Positions 6,580 through 15,822 are shown, counted from the first letter of the stretch. The stretch: 60,323 nt of DNA from Prochlorococcus sp. AG-402-P18 (GCA_003216275.1 QCJC01000011.1:1-60323); one strand, 5' to 3'. The notes: a model not told the origin generated them from the letters alone. Translations and numbers: made by a program.

Positions 6580-6741
6580 TTTTCTCTACAAGTTCTCTAC
6601 GGTTCAGGTGTAGAGAAAAACGACTTTCTACGATTTCTCCGCAGAGAAGGTGACTAAGTGCCAAGTGGAAGTGGTGTGGAAGTGACAAATGAAAACCTTG
6701 TCACTCAGTCACGTCATTTCTGGTGTGGAAGTGGTGTGGAA
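6580..6741 (+). repeat. island repeat module, copy D
   Basis: A perfect 11-bp inverted repeat, TTTTCTCTACA 6580-6590 and TGTAGAGAAAA 6609-6619, overlaps the core 6613-6638 with CTTTCTACGATTTCT. GTGGAA follows at 6665 and 6676, then 6725 and 6736. The guaA repeat starts 16 bp after the start of the last one, exactly as in copy C. Confidence 0.7.
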
Positions 6742-6751
6742 GTGAGTTTTT

Positions 6752-6802
6752 GAGTGGTGGACTGGGTTTTACTGCCCTAAACTATTCCCACTCAATAGTA
6801 CC
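6752..6802 (+). repeat. guaA 3'-end direct repeat (att-like, at guaA)
   Basis: The partner of 5374-5424. Thirty bp lie downstream of guaA and 21 bp are its final codons. The 3' end of guaA is a known integration target of tyrosine-recombinase elements in several bacteria; no recombinase gene is visible in the window. Confidence 0.7.
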
Positions 6803-8368
6803 AGGTGGTTTACTTGTTATGTCTAAAACAACTCTATTAACTCCTTCAACCTCATTGACTATACGATTAGAAATTATCTCTAAGACTTCATATGGCAAGC
6901 GTGACCAATCCGCAGTCATTCCATCTTCACTTGAAACACAACGAAGAACAATAGGCCAAGCGTAAGTTCTTTGATCTCCCATTACCCCAACTGAATAAAC
7001 AGGAAGTAGCACAGCAAAGGCTTGCCAAATCTCATTATATAAACCAGCATTAGTAATTTCTTCTCTAACAATTAAATCTGCATCCCTTAGACAATTTAGT
7101 TTTTCATTCGTAACTTCACCTAAAATCCGTATAGCTAAACCTGGTCCTGGGAATGGATGTCTTCGGACAATTTCATCAGGTAGTCCAAGTGATTTTCCAA
7201 CTTTCCTAACTTCATCTTTAAACAAACGTCTCAAAGGTTCTACCAGCTTAAATTGCAAATCCTTTGGTAAGCCACCAACGTTATGATGACTTTTTATTTT
7301 AACCGCAATTCTCTCACCTGTTTTTGGATCAATATTTGTTCCTGAACTTTCAATCACATCTGGATAAAGTGTACCTTGAGCTAAATAATCAAAGGGACCT
7401 AAGCGAAGACTTTCCTCTTCAAAAACCCTAATAAATTCTCTTCCAATAATTTTACGCTTTTGCTCAGGGTCTGTGACTTCTTTTAATTTTGAAATAAATC
7501 TTTCTCTAGCATTTATGTATTGAACATTAATATTAAATTTCTCATCAAAAAAAGACATCAAAAATTCTGGCTCACCTTTTCTCATAAAACCTTGATCAAT
7601 AAACATGCACGTCAACTGTTCTCCGATTGCTTTATTTAATAAGAATGCAAGGGTTGATGAATCTACACCGCCAGAAAGAGCCAATAAAACCTTTTTATCT
7701 CCTACTTGTTGCTGTACTTGTGAAACAGCTTCATCGATGAATATATTAGTTGTCCAGTCTGGCTCGCATGAACAAATATGATATACAAAATTTCTTATTA
7801 AAACCATGCCCTGAGTAGAGTGCACTACTTCAGGATGAAATTGAACTCCATATAAACTCCTCTCATGCAAAGCGATAGCCGCTTCTGGAGTATTAGAAGT
7901 ATGCGCTAATGTTATAAATCCTTTGGGTAACTCTTGAACTGAATCTCCATGACTCATCCATACAGTAGAGCCACTCATAACATTAGTTAGTAAGGCTGTT
8001 GGATCATCCACATCTAATGGGGCCTTACCATATTCAGCTTTACCAGTCGCAGCCTTCACAATCCCTCCAAGCTGATGAACCATTAATTGCATTCCATAAC
8101 AAACACCAAGAATTGGAATACCTAAATTCAAAATCTCTGGATCACAATATGGGGCACCTTCCTCATAAACAGAACCTGGTCCGCCACTAAATATGATTCC
8201 TTTAGGCTGAAGAATCTTTAATTGTTCAGCAGTTGTTGTGTAACTCATAACTAGCGAATAAACCTCTGTCTCTCTAATTCTTCGAGCAATTAATTCAGAA
8301 TATTGAGAGCCAAAATCGAGAATTACGATTGCTGGATTACGTTTGCCCTCTGAAATCGATGAAGCCAT
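6782..8368 (-). CDS. guaA: GMP synthase (glutamine-hydrolysing)
   Basis: 528 residues, full length. It aminates XMP to GMP with glutamine and ATP, the last step of guanine nucleotide synthesis, in the cytoplasm. The N-terminal class I amidotransferase domain (about 12-200) has its nucleophile in [15 protein letters not shown] and its His/Glu in HPEVVHS. The ATP-pyrophosphatase domain begins with the loop [16 protein letters not shown]. The C-terminal dimerisation domain ends in KPPGTIEWE, typical of the family. The stop region is part of the duplicated att-like repeat, so the accessory DNA is joined without disrupting the protein. Confidence 0.98.
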   Translation of the reverse strand: MASSISEGKRNPAIVILDFGSQYSELIARRIRETEVYSLVMSYTTTAEQLKILQPKGIIFSGGPGSVYEEGAPYCDPEILNLGIPILGVCYGMQLMVHQLGGIVKAATGKAEYGKAPLDVDDPTALLTNVMSGSTVWMSHGDSVQELPKGFITLAHTSNTPEAAIALHERSLYGVQFHPEVVHSTQGMVLIRNFVYHICSCEPDWTTNIFIDEAVSQVQQQVGDKKVLLALSGGVDSSTLAFLLNKAIGEQLTCMFIDQGFMRKGEPEFLMSFFDEKFNINVQYINARERFISKLKEVTDPEQKRKIIGREFIRVFEEESLRLGPFDYLAQGTLYPDVIESSGTNIDPKTGERIAVKIKSHHNVGGLPKDLQFKLVEPLRRLFKDEVRKVGKSLGLPDEIVRRHPFPGPGLAIRILGEVTNEKLNCLRDADLIVREEITNAGLYNEIWQAFAVLLPVYSVGVMGDQRTYAWPIVLRCVSSEDGMTADWSRLPYEVLEIISNRIVNEVEGVNRVVLDITSKPPGTIEWE

Positions 8369-8434
8369 ATCAACTAAATAAAACCATACGAAACATTCTT
8401 AACAAATAGCCTAATTAATAGAACAGGAATATGC

Positions 8435-9580
8435 CTATGCCTTAAGAATTAACCCTAAAGAATTTATTTGTTTTAAGCCTTCAAAACCAGCCCAACGAAT
8501 TTGTCTTTTACGGTCAAATAAAACAGATCCTATTTCCATAGAAGAAGATAAATATCGATTCACATAGCTCTTACTTTTAATTTCGATTTCTTGTGCCATC
8601 CTCCCCCAAATCAAAGCAACCTCTTTGCGATGATTTAGTTCAAGAGCTATTAAAGCATTTTCTACCGAAGTTGATTTATTTATTAATTTAATCAAATCAA
8701 AAGAAATATCCTCTTTCACTGCAAGCGAAGTTAGGGTTTCAAGCCTCCCATCTGCTAGATGATGATGAGTATGAAAAACACCTCCAGATAACTTTACTAA
8801 CTTTCCATGATAGCCAAACAATAATAGCTTCTTTACGCCATTTTCAGCAGCCGCAACAAGAAGAGGCCCCAACCAATTCCCTGTTTTAACAATTTGATTG
8901 ACTGGTAGTCCATATTGACGTGCTAAATCCATTCCATTTTCACCAATCACAAAAGTTAAGGATCCATCAAATCCAGACTCTTGACATTTGTTTTGCAGAA
9001 TCTCTTTGCAATTTTTTAACTGGTCAGGAGACGCACTAATTTGAACTTCAGCCTGTGTACCTATAAGCGATAATCCATCAACTATTCCAAATGCTTTATT
9101 ACTTGTCTTTAGAGCGCGATCTTTGCCATGTGGTAAAACAATCTCTAATCTGATTGAGTAGCCATTTGGTAATAAAGGAAAAAGATTTGTACATAACAAT
9201 TCACGTGCAAACTTAGATGTACATGGCTCCCCAGATAATTCGAACTTACCTACGCCATGACCACCATGAAAATCAAGCCATTTAGGGAAACCGGATTGAG
9301 TGCTGCTTTTACATTCAGAATTTGATTTGATCAATTGAACATAAGCCCAAATTTCTAAACCTCTAGTTATGTCAAGAGATAATCCAGACTCACAATGACA
9401 AATTGCTAAAGATCTTTTTCCCTGTTCAAGTAGAGAAGAAGAGGAAATAGGTACAGAAATAGAATCTTTTTGATTTGGTAAATTAATTTCTACAATATCT
9501 TCTACTTCATTACCAATCAGAATATTCATTGCAGACTTAGCTGCAGCAGCTACCCAAACTGGCAGAGTGAATTCCTTCAA
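8435..9580 (-). CDS. cbiD: Cobalt-precorrin-5B (C1)-methyltransferase CbiD
   Basis: 381 residues. It methylates C-1 of cobalt-precorrin-5B in the anaerobic (early cobalt insertion) branch of corrin synthesis, as used by picocyanobacteria making pseudocobalamin. The family signature is seen in the N-terminal VWVAAAAKSAMNIL, in the central HGGHGVGKFELSGEP and in LFGYHGKLVKLSGGVFHTHHH, the His-rich block of CbiD. It lies 66 bp upstream of guaA on the same strand and is divergent from the aminotransferase gene. The family call is strong; it cannot be a precorrin methylase of the CbiE/CbiF type, which has a different fold. Confidence 0.93.
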   Translation of the reverse strand: MKEFTLPVWVAAAAKSAMNILIGNEVEDIVEINLPNQKDSISVPISSSSLLEQGKRSLAICHCESGLSLDITRGLEIWAYVQLIKSNSECKSSTQSGFPKWLDFHGGHGVGKFELSGEPCTSKFARELLCTNLFPLLPNGYSIRLEIVLPHGKDRALKTSNKAFGIVDGLSLIGTQAEVQISASPDQLKNCKEILQNKCQESGFDGSLTFVIGENGMDLARQYGLPVNQIVKTGNWLGPLLVAAAENGVKKLLLFGYHGKLVKLSGGVFHTHHHLADGRLETLTSLAVKEDISFDLIKLINKSTSVENALIALELNHRKEVALIWGRMAQEIEIKSKSYVNRYLSSSMEIGSVLFDRKRQIRWAGFEGLKQINSLGLILKA

Positions 9581-9659
9581 ATCATTCGAAGAGCTGACGA
9601 TAGAGCAAATTCCCTAAATAATTTTTTAAAATAATAATAATCCAGATTTACATAAGTAA

Positions 9660-10817
9660 ATGCAGAGCAAACTCAATCTAATGATTCCTGGACCAACACC
9701 GGTGCCAGAAAATGTTTTGAACTGCATGAGCAAACATCCAATTGGTCATAGAAGTGGAGACTTTCAAGAACTTGTAGAAAAAACCACTAAACAACTTAAA
9801 TGGCTGCACCAAACAAATGGAGAAGTATTGACAATCACTGGGAGTGGAACTGCGGCTATGGAAGCGGGAATAATTAACACTTTAAGCAAAGGTGATGAAG
9901 TTATATGTGGAGACAATGGAAAATTTGGCGAAAGATGGGTCAAAGTTTCAAAAGCCTATGGATTGAATGTAAAAGTGATAAAAGCAGATTGGGGTCAACC
10001 TCTAGATCCAAATCAATTCAAAAAATTACTTGAAGAAGATATAAATAAAAATATTAAAGCAGTAATAATGACTCATTCAGAGACATCAACGGGAGTCATA
10101 AATGATCTTCAAGCAATTAATCATGAAGTAAAAAATCATGGGAAAGCCATTATGATTGCAGATTGTGTAACAAGCCTTGGTGCATGCAATATTCCAATGG
10201 ATGAATGGGGAATAGATGTAATAGCTTCAGGCTCTCAAAAGGGTTACATGATTCCACCAGGTTTAAGCTTTGTTGCCATGAGCAAAAAAGCATGGGATGC
10301 TAATGCGGTATCAAATTTACCTAAATTTTATCTAGATTTAAAACTATATTTAAAAACAGTAAATAAAAATAGTAATCCTTTTACCCCTGCAATAAATCTA
10401 TATTTTGCTTTAGAAGAATCACTCACAATGATGCAAAAAGAAGGATTGAATAATATCTTTGCTCGTCATGCTCGTCATCGAAATGCAACCCAAGCGGGAA
10501 TGAAAGCAATGGGATTTAATCTATTTGCAAAAGAAGGTTTTGGAAGTCCTGCAATAACAGCTGTGCAGCCTGAGGATATAGATGCTGAGAGTATCAGAAA
10601 ATCAATAAAAAATGACTATGACATTCTCCTTGCTGGAGGACAAGATCACTTAAAAGGAAAAATCTTTAGAATTGGTCATCTGGGTTTTGTTAATGATAGG
10701 GATATCATCAGTGTAGTTAGTGCTTTGGAAAGTACTTTAGACAAAATGGGAAAGCTTAAATCTCCTGTTGGGCAAGGAATTGCAAAAACAATTTCAGTCC
10801 TGAATAATGAGTCTTAA
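9660..10817 (+). CDS. Class V aminotransferase (serine/alanine-glyoxylate type)
   Basis: 385 residues, PLP-dependent fold type I. The N-terminus MIPGPTPVPENVL and the phosphate-binding region GSGTAAMEAG are typical of serine-glyoxylate and alanine-glyoxylate aminotransferases. The PLP lysine lies in SGSQKGYMIPPG. It would convert glyoxylate to glycine in photorespiration, using serine or alanine. Old cyanobacterial annotations call this family 'soluble hydrogenase small subunit', a naming artefact. The start is ATG 9660, 79 bp from the divergent cbiD start. The exact amino donor is not determined by sequence. Confidence 0.9.
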   Translation: MQSKLNLMIPGPTPVPENVLNCMSKHPIGHRSGDFQELVEKTTKQLKWLHQTNGEVLTITGSGTAAMEAGIINTLSKGDEVICGDNGKFGERWVKVSKAYGLNVKVIKADWGQPLDPNQFKKLLEEDINKNIKAVIMTHSETSTGVINDLQAINHEVKNHGKAIMIADCVTSLGACNIPMDEWGIDVIASGSQKGYMIPPGLSFVAMSKKAWDANAVSNLPKFYLDLKLYLKTVNKNSNPFTPAINLYFALEESLTMMQKEGLNNIFARHARHRNATQAGMKAMGFNLFAKEGFGSPAITAVQPEDIDAESIRKSIKNDYDILLAGGQDHLKGKIFRIGHLGFVNDRDIISVVSALESTLDKMGKLKSPVGQGIAKTISVLNNES

Positions 10818-10964
10818 GAACTTTAATATTTATAAAATAAATTTAAATTGTCAAAATCAAATTCAGCTATAGTTATTTGAATTTCCTAATCGATCATAAT
10901 CTTTTTCAATTTATTCGTTAAGTCAAAAGTAGTTAATATTTTGGTGAAACTTTCAAAAATTTAT

Positions 10965-11150
10965 TTAGTTTTTTATTAAATGAAGAACTTGCGGTCCAAC
11001 ACCGCCAGCTCTTCTCTCTTGATCAAGAGCTTTTAAAATTAAACCAGCAGAAGTTTGTAAATCTCCTTCGTCTGCATGCACTGAAGCATTCTTAAAAAAA
11101 TATCCAGCTTCTTTTAAAAACGCCTGTTTTTTTACCTGTACTGAATTCAT
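10965..11150 (-). CDS. Small conserved hypothetical protein
   Basis: 61 residues, starting MNSVQVKKQAFLKEAGYFFK and ending GVGPQVLHLIKN. It looks alpha-helical, soluble and amphipathic, with a basic N-terminus. No domain is recognised, though the tail LDQERRAGGVGPQVLHLIK looks too ordered for a chance ORF. The flanks (10818-10964 and 11151-11371) are AT-rich with no other support for genes. I believe it is a real picocyanobacterial small protein of unknown role. Confidence 0.55.
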   Translation of the reverse strand: MNSVQVKKQAFLKEAGYFFKNASVHADEGDLQTSAGLILKALDQERRAGGVGPQVLHLIKN

Positions 11151-11371
11151 TATAAAATTTTAAAACGCAAAAATTAATTTTTATACTATATCAAAACATA
11201 GTTACTTTAGTAAGAAGATAGACATTGAATGAAATTAAAAAAAATTGTTAATTCTTTAAATTGCAAATAAAGTTTTTTCTTTATTCAAGCAGCATAAATA
11301 AGCCAATACAAATCTATATTTTAAACTAAAGCTAGACAGAAGAAAAAAAAATAGATACTTTAAAATCGATA

Positions 11372-11806
11372 ATGTATCTTAAAATCATGTCAAATGAGAT
11401 AAAGCGATGCTTTTTACCAATTTCAATAATTTTTGTCGTTTGCGCAACTACTTTAGGTTTGAAAACTAACGCAGCCGGCACAAATGGAGCAGACATATAT
11501 TGTTTCATGCGAAATGGAGGGAATAATCATGAGCCAAGCTGGCAAGCAGCATATCAATTTATAAAAAATCAAAAGCCAGGTCTATTCAAAACTTCTCCTA
11601 AACAAGCCGCTTCATTTATTGTTGAAGAAGTTGTCCAAGATCCTCAAAAATATCAAGATTGCATTAGTTACCTGGGAGATCTATATACAGGTAATTCTTC
11701 ATTAAAAGTAAATGATGTTAATGAAATCGAAAATGAACCGCAATCATCAATTGAAAGCGTAGAACAGACTCCAAAAGGAATGAATATAGATCGTTATAAT
11801 TATTAG
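11372..11806 (+). CDS. Exported cyanobacterial hypothetical protein (DUF6554-like)
   Basis: 144 residues; an internal ATG at 11390 is an equally good start. A hydrophobic segment (LPISIIFVVCATTLGL) followed by KTNAAG indicates a cleaved signal peptide. The mature part, GADIYCFMRNGGNNHEPSWQ then KTSPKQAASFIVEEVV, ends the conserved portion in YQDCISYLGDLY and has two Cys residues. I recall this as a cyanobacterium-specific family (DUF6554-like) with no known role. The C-terminal ~35 residues are low-complexity. It probably acts in the periplasm or lumen. Confidence 0.7.
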   Translation: MYLKIMSNEIKRCFLPISIIFVVCATTLGLKTNAAGTNGADIYCFMRNGGNNHEPSWQAAYQFIKNQKPGLFKTSPKQAASFIVEEVVQDPQKYQDCISYLGDLYTGNSSLKVNDVNEIENEPQSSIESVEQTPKGMNIDRYNY

Positions 11807-11968
11807 TTCAACTAGCTTTGCACTCATTATAAATAATCAAAATAAGCTAACTGATTGAAAAAAATTACTTTAAATAATAAAAAAATCTTATAAAACCTAA
11901 AAATGCTATTTTTAATACATTGACTTATGACTCTGTAAGTGCAAAATTTAGATAGCTAATTAATACGT

Positions 11969-12382
11969 ATGCACAATCGGGATGCGGTTTTCTTAGAAGA
12001 TCTTTGTCCAAAGCTACGTAATCGAAGATGGCGTAAATCCTTGCATGAGTACACAGGTAAAAGCTGTATATATTGTGGGAAAAACTCAGAATCTATCGAT
12101 CATGTTTTACCTAGAAGTAAAGGGGGCTTGAGCTTAACTGAGAATTGTGTGCCAGCATGTCTTTCATGCAATGGAAGTAAAACTGACAATGATGCTTTTG
12201 AATGGTATAGAAAACAAAAGTTTTACGATCCAAGGAGATCTATGGCTCTAAGAGCATGGACAGAAGGAGATATACGGCTAGCTCTTAGACTTTTAAATTG
12301 GGCAGAGCCTAAAAAACATGCAAGAAAAAACAAAGAAACAAACTCTCCATTAAATGAAGATTATTCGTGGCAAGCAGCTTAA
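11969..12382 (+). CDS. HNH endonuclease family protein
   Basis: 137 residues. The HNH core reads CIYCGKNSESIDHVLPRSKG, then LTENCVPACLSCNGSKTD: two CxxC zinc pairs around the Asp-His catalytic pair. The C-terminal extension RKQKFYDPRRSMALRAWTEG is typical of the picocyanobacterial members. Such proteins nick or cleave DNA, but many chromosomal ones have unassigned roles. It sits in the core block, not in the island, and is not next to a phage gene. Confidence 0.85.
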   Translation: MHNRDAVFLEDLCPKLRNRRWRKSLHEYTGKSCIYCGKNSESIDHVLPRSKGGLSLTENCVPACLSCNGSKTDNDAFEWYRKQKFYDPRRSMALRAWTEGDIRLALRLLNWAEPKKHARKNKETNSPLNEDYSWQAA

Positions 12383-12386
12383 ATTT

Positions 12387-12533
12387 TTACCATACTTCGC
12401 AGGCAAGAGAAGAATTATATCTTTCACATATAGAAGCTAAATTCGTTGGGCGCTCAGGGACAATTAAAATACATATCAATAGACAAATAGATGCAATTAA
12501 AGGTTTTATGAGGTTTTGGTTTTTCTTTTGCAC
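12387..12533 (-). CDS. Candidate 48-residue small exported or membrane protein
   Basis: From a GTG at 12533-12531 the ORF reads NLIKPLIASICLLICILIVP, a membrane or signal segment, then ERPTNLASICERYNSSLACE and ends VW. The short tail with two Cys around a small loop looks like a real peptide rather than noise, and I have a weak memory of similar endings in picocyanobacteria. A longer frame extends to 12635 but its N-terminal part looks random. The opposite-strand ORF in this 260-bp gap is less convincing. Confidence 0.4.
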   Translation of the reverse strand: MQKKNQNLIKPLIASICLLICILIVPERPTNLASICERYNSSLACEVW

Positions 12534-12643
12534 GTGCAATCTTCTATTTTTTTTTATTCTTGTAATTCCATTGTAAGAATTCAGACTAGGCTTTAAGCAA
12601 GAAGCAATCATGACCAAACAAACAACATAATACATTTGTACTA

Positions 12644-13540
12644 ATGATTCAAGACTTTGTCAACCGTCTAGACCCTTTGGCACAAAATTCAAAACTAATC
12701 ATTTTTGGTGGTGGATATAGCGGTCAAAGGATAGCAAGTGCTGGTCGATCTTTAGGAGCAAACGTTTTGTGCAGCCGAAGAGAAAAGTATAGTCAAGGAG
12801 CTGATTTTATATTTGATTCTGATAAGGAATTCTCTAATGAAATTCTTGAAGGAGCAACACACGTATTAAGTTGTATCCCGCCATTGTCCAATGGCAAAGA
12901 TCCTTTATTAAGTAAGCTCAGATCTCAATTATTAAATTCAAGACATTTAAAATGGATTGGCTACTTATCAACTACGGGTATATATGGAGATACAAAAGGA
13001 AAATGGGTAAGTGAAAAGACAACTCCTAATCCAAAACAAAAGAGAAGTATTCGGAGATTTGCATGCGAAAAAGAATGGTTAGAAACACAGCTTCCTGTGC
13101 AGATACTCAGATTGCCTGGAATTTATGGACCTGGAAGATCCGCATTTGACAGCCTTTTTAATGGAACAAGCAAAATGATTGATAAACAAGGACAGGTTTT
13201 CTCAAGAATTCATGTCGATGATATTGCTGGAGCTGTTTTATTTTTAATTAATCTCTGGGCTAAAGGTAATAATCCACAAATTGTTAATGTAGCTGACGAC
13301 ATGCCGACAAGTAATCTTGAAGTTATTACTTTTGCAGCAAAATTAGCCAACAAACCTATCCCATCAACAATACCTTTTGAAAAAGCTGTAGCAACAATGA
13401 GTCCTATGGCTTTATCTTTTTGGCAAGAAAATAGAAGAGTTGATAATAATTTATTATGCAAACAATTGGGCTATTGCCTTATTCACCCAGATTTCAAATC
13501 GGGATTAAAAAATTGTTTAGCCGAATTAGAAATAAATTAA
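12644..13540 (+). CDS. NAD(P)-binding atypical SDR / epimerase-like protein
   Basis: 298 residues. The Rossmann start KLIIFGGGYSGQRIASAGRS matches the extended/atypical SDR group (YeeZ-like). Further on are the THVLSCIPPL strand, YLSTTGIYGD (the active-site Ser-Thr-Tyr region, with Tyr in a TGIYGD motif), and LRLPGIYGPGRSAFD. It probably binds NADPH and modifies a sugar nucleotide or a related substrate; the substrate is unknown. ATG 12644 is the only reasonable start. It lies upstream of pdxA in the same direction with a 188-bp AT-rich gap. Confidence 0.8.
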   Translation: MIQDFVNRLDPLAQNSKLIIFGGGYSGQRIASAGRSLGANVLCSRREKYSQGADFIFDSDKEFSNEILEGATHVLSCIPPLSNGKDPLLSKLRSQLLNSRHLKWIGYLSTTGIYGDTKGKWVSEKTTPNPKQKRSIRRFACEKEWLETQLPVQILRLPGIYGPGRSAFDSLFNGTSKMIDKQGQVFSRIHVDDIAGAVLFLINLWAKGNNPQIVNVADDMPTSNLEVITFAAKLANKPIPSTIPFEKAVATMSPMALSFWQENRRVDNNLLCKQLGYCLIHPDFKSGLKNCLAELEIN

Positions 13541-13728
13541 GTTTCTCTATTTATTAAAACTTCTTATAAAAATATTTCTTTTAAAATATAGGCATATTAC
13601 TTGCATAATTGTAATCTATTAAAGTATAACCAATGTCATAAAAACTTATCACAGTTTATTATAAGCCAATCATTAGTCAAAGCGTTACTAATGGTGAAAA
13701 ATAACAAATCTCAAAAATACAGCTTACC

Positions 13729-14751
13729 ATGAAAAAAATTAAAACATCAAATAATCATAACAATACTCTGGTTATTTCATTAGGGGATCCTGCAGGCATA
13801 GGAACTGAAATAACATTAAAAGCTCTTGGCTCTAATCGATTGCATGAAAATATAGAACCTTTGCTTGTAGGATGCAGACAGAACATATATGAGACTTATT
13901 CAAAATTAATTGATCATGGAATAAATAATATACCTAATCCAAATAATCTCAATATAATTGATATTCCTTTAAAAAATAAAATTACTCCAGGTATAGTAAG
14001 TAAAGAAAGTGGATCAGCAAGTTTTAATTGGCTTTTTAATGCCACGAAAATACTTTTAGAGGGTAAAGGAAAAGCTTTAGTAACAGCTCCTATATCCAAA
14101 ATTGCATGGCATAAAGCAGGTCACAAATTTCCTGGTCAGACTGACCTATTAGGAAATCTAACTAGTCGAAAAACTTCTATGCTTTTTACAGCCATTTCAC
14201 CAAATAATGGATGGAGGTTTAATACCTTATTAGCTACAACACACATACCTCTAGAAAAAATAAGTTCTTATTTAACGAAAGAATTAATTACTTACAAGTT
14301 AAATTCTTTATTAAATTTCTGTAAAAGATTTACAGATAAGCCATCCATTCAGATTGCAGGATTAAATCCACATGCAGGGGAAGAAGGAAAAATTGGAATT
14401 GAAGAGAAAAATATCATTATTCCTATTATAAATGCATGGAAATTAGATAATCCAAACATTAAGATTGTCGGACCTGTGCCACCAGATACTTGCTGGATTT
14501 CAGCAGCTGAAGCATGGAAAGATGAATCAAATAAAAGTGCACCTGATGGCATACTTGCTCTTTATCATGATCAAGGTCTTATTCCTGTTAAGCTAATTGC
14601 CTTTGATGAAGCTGTTAACACTACGCTTGGACTACCTTTTGTTAGGACATCTCCAGATCATGGAACTGCTCTAGACATATCGGGAAAGTTTATAGCTAGA
14701 GAGACAAGCATGATTGCAGCAATTAATAATGCTTGGATTCTTTCTAGATAA
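13729..14751 (+). CDS. pdxA: 4-hydroxythreonine-4-phosphate dehydrogenase
   Basis: 340 residues. It oxidises 4-phosphooxy-threonine in the DXP-dependent route to pyridoxal phosphate, in the cytoplasm. Family motifs: ISLGDPAGIGTEITLKAL at the start, TAPISKIAWHKAGHKFPGQT, the metal-binding His in ATTHIPL, GLNPHAGEEG and LYHDQGLIPVKL, and the final HGTALDISGK. It converges with accB, with only 16 bp between. A 7-bp inverted repeat at 13671-13693 (CATTAGT, ACTAATG) lies 35 bp upstream of its ATG. Confidence 0.96.
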   Translation: MKKIKTSNNHNNTLVISLGDPAGIGTEITLKALGSNRLHENIEPLLVGCRQNIYETYSKLIDHGINNIPNPNNLNIIDIPLKNKITPGIVSKESGSASFNWLFNATKILLEGKGKALVTAPISKIAWHKAGHKFPGQTDLLGNLTSRKTSMLFTAISPNNGWRFNTLLATTHIPLEKISSYLTKELITYKLNSLLNFCKRFTDKPSIQIAGLNPHAGEEGKIGIEEKNIIIPIINAWKLDNPNIKIVGPVPPDTCWISAAEAWKDESNKSAPDGILALYHDQGLIPVKLIAFDEAVNTTLGLPFVRTSPDHGTALDISGKFIARETSMIAAINNAWILSR

Positions 14752-14767
14752 ATTTAAAAACCTTTTA

Positions 14768-15262
14768 TCAAGGCCTTAATCTCATCAAAACTTGTCCAAA
14801 CTCTACTGGTGTTCCATTCTCAACAAGAATTTCAACAACTTCACCACTTACCTCAGATTCTAACTCATTCATTAATTTCATTGCCTCAAGAATACAAACA
14901 GCTTGGCCAGTACTAATTTTTGATCCAATCTCAACAAAAGGGGGCTCATCTGGTCCTGGAGCTCGATAAAAAGTACCTACCATAGGAGCAGTTACTTCAA
15001 CCAAATCCGAACGAGATCCAGGCACTGAAGGAGGAGGAGTACTTGGTGTGGGAGGCGTTTCGACTTTTACTTGAGGTAAAGGAAGATCACTCTCATCAGA
15101 GCTAATTATCCTCGAAGAAGCTATCGAATCAGAGGAAACGCCAAGATTACGTTTGACCTCCAAACAAAAATCCTCTCCCTCAAGTCGAAATTCTTGAATA
15201 TCACTATCAGCTAAAGCTGCTAACAAGCGATGAAGTTCTTCGTGATCAAGGTTCATAGTCAT
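14768..15262 (-). CDS. accB: Biotin carboxyl carrier protein of acetyl-CoA carboxylase
   Basis: 164 residues. It carries the biotin that shuttles CO2 to acetyl-CoA in the first step of fatty acid synthesis. Layout: an N-terminal helical domain ([16 protein letters not shown]), a Pro/Ser-rich linker (about 50-85), then the biotinyl domain with [13 protein letters not shown] and the biotin lysine in [12 protein letters not shown]. It overlaps the upstream efp by 4 bp, a widely conserved cyanobacterial pair, so it is very likely translated from the same message. Confidence 0.97.
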   Translation of the reverse strand: MTMNLDHEELHRLLAALADSDIQEFRLEGEDFCLEVKRNLGVSSDSIASSRIISSDESDLPLPQVKVETPPTPSTPPPSVPGSRSDLVEVTAPMVGTFYRAPGPDEPPFVEIGSKISTGQAVCILEAMKLMNELESEVSGEVVEILVENGTPVEFGQVLMRLRP

Positions 15263-15822
15263 TGTGTTTCTCGGCCTAAATAACTGTCATTTCGAGTATC
15301 TACTCGAATTGTTTCACCAACTGAAATAAATAAAGGAACCATGACTTGGGCTCCTGTTTCCAAGATTGCAGGCTTGGTGCCCCCTGTCGCAGTGTCACCT
15401 TTAACCCCAGGATCAGTTTCTTTTATTTCTAAAGCAACTGAATTGGGCAATTCAACTTCAAGAGGTTTTTCATTCCAAGACACTACATTAACCTCCATAC
15501 CTTCTTTGAGATATTTTCTACTTTCACCTATTTGTTTTGCAGTTAAGCGTGTTTCTTCATATGAAGTCATATCCATAAAAACAAAATCATCTCCATCCAT
15601 ATAAGTGTGCTGCAAAGTTGATTTTTCAAGCAAAGCTTGCTGAACCATTTCACCGGCTCTAAAAGTTTTTTCAACAACACTTCCGCTCTGAACAGATTTT
15701 ATTTTAGTCCTGACAAACGCAGAACCCTTGCCTGGCTTGACATGTAGAAATTCAACAACACGCCAAACTGCACCGTCTAACTCAATCGTAGTGCCAGTGC
15801 GAAAGTCGTTACTTGAAATCAT
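15259..15822 (-). CDS. efp: Elongation factor P
   Basis: 187 residues, full length. EF-P binds beside the ribosomal P site and relieves stalls at polyproline. The N-terminal KOW-like domain has the modification loop [14 protein letters not shown], with the usual Lys or Arg position at its tip. Two OB domains follow, ending in [20 protein letters not shown]. It is first of the efp-accB pair and divergent from the cyclophilin gene (63 bp between starts). Confidence 0.97.
   Translation of the reverse strand: MISSNDFRTGTTIELDGAVWRVVEFLHVKPGKGSAFVRTKIKSVQSGSVVEKTFRAGEMVQQALLEKSTLQHTYMDGDDFVFMDMTSYEETRLTAKQIGESRKYLKEGMEVNVVSWNEKPLEVELPNSVALEIKETDPGVKGDTATGGTKPAILETGAQVMVPLFISVGETIRVDTRNDSYLGRETQ

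Noticed and set aside
13671-13693. Operator before pdxA
   Set aside because: A 7-bp inverted repeat in AT-rich DNA without a known motif; noted in the pdxA entry only.
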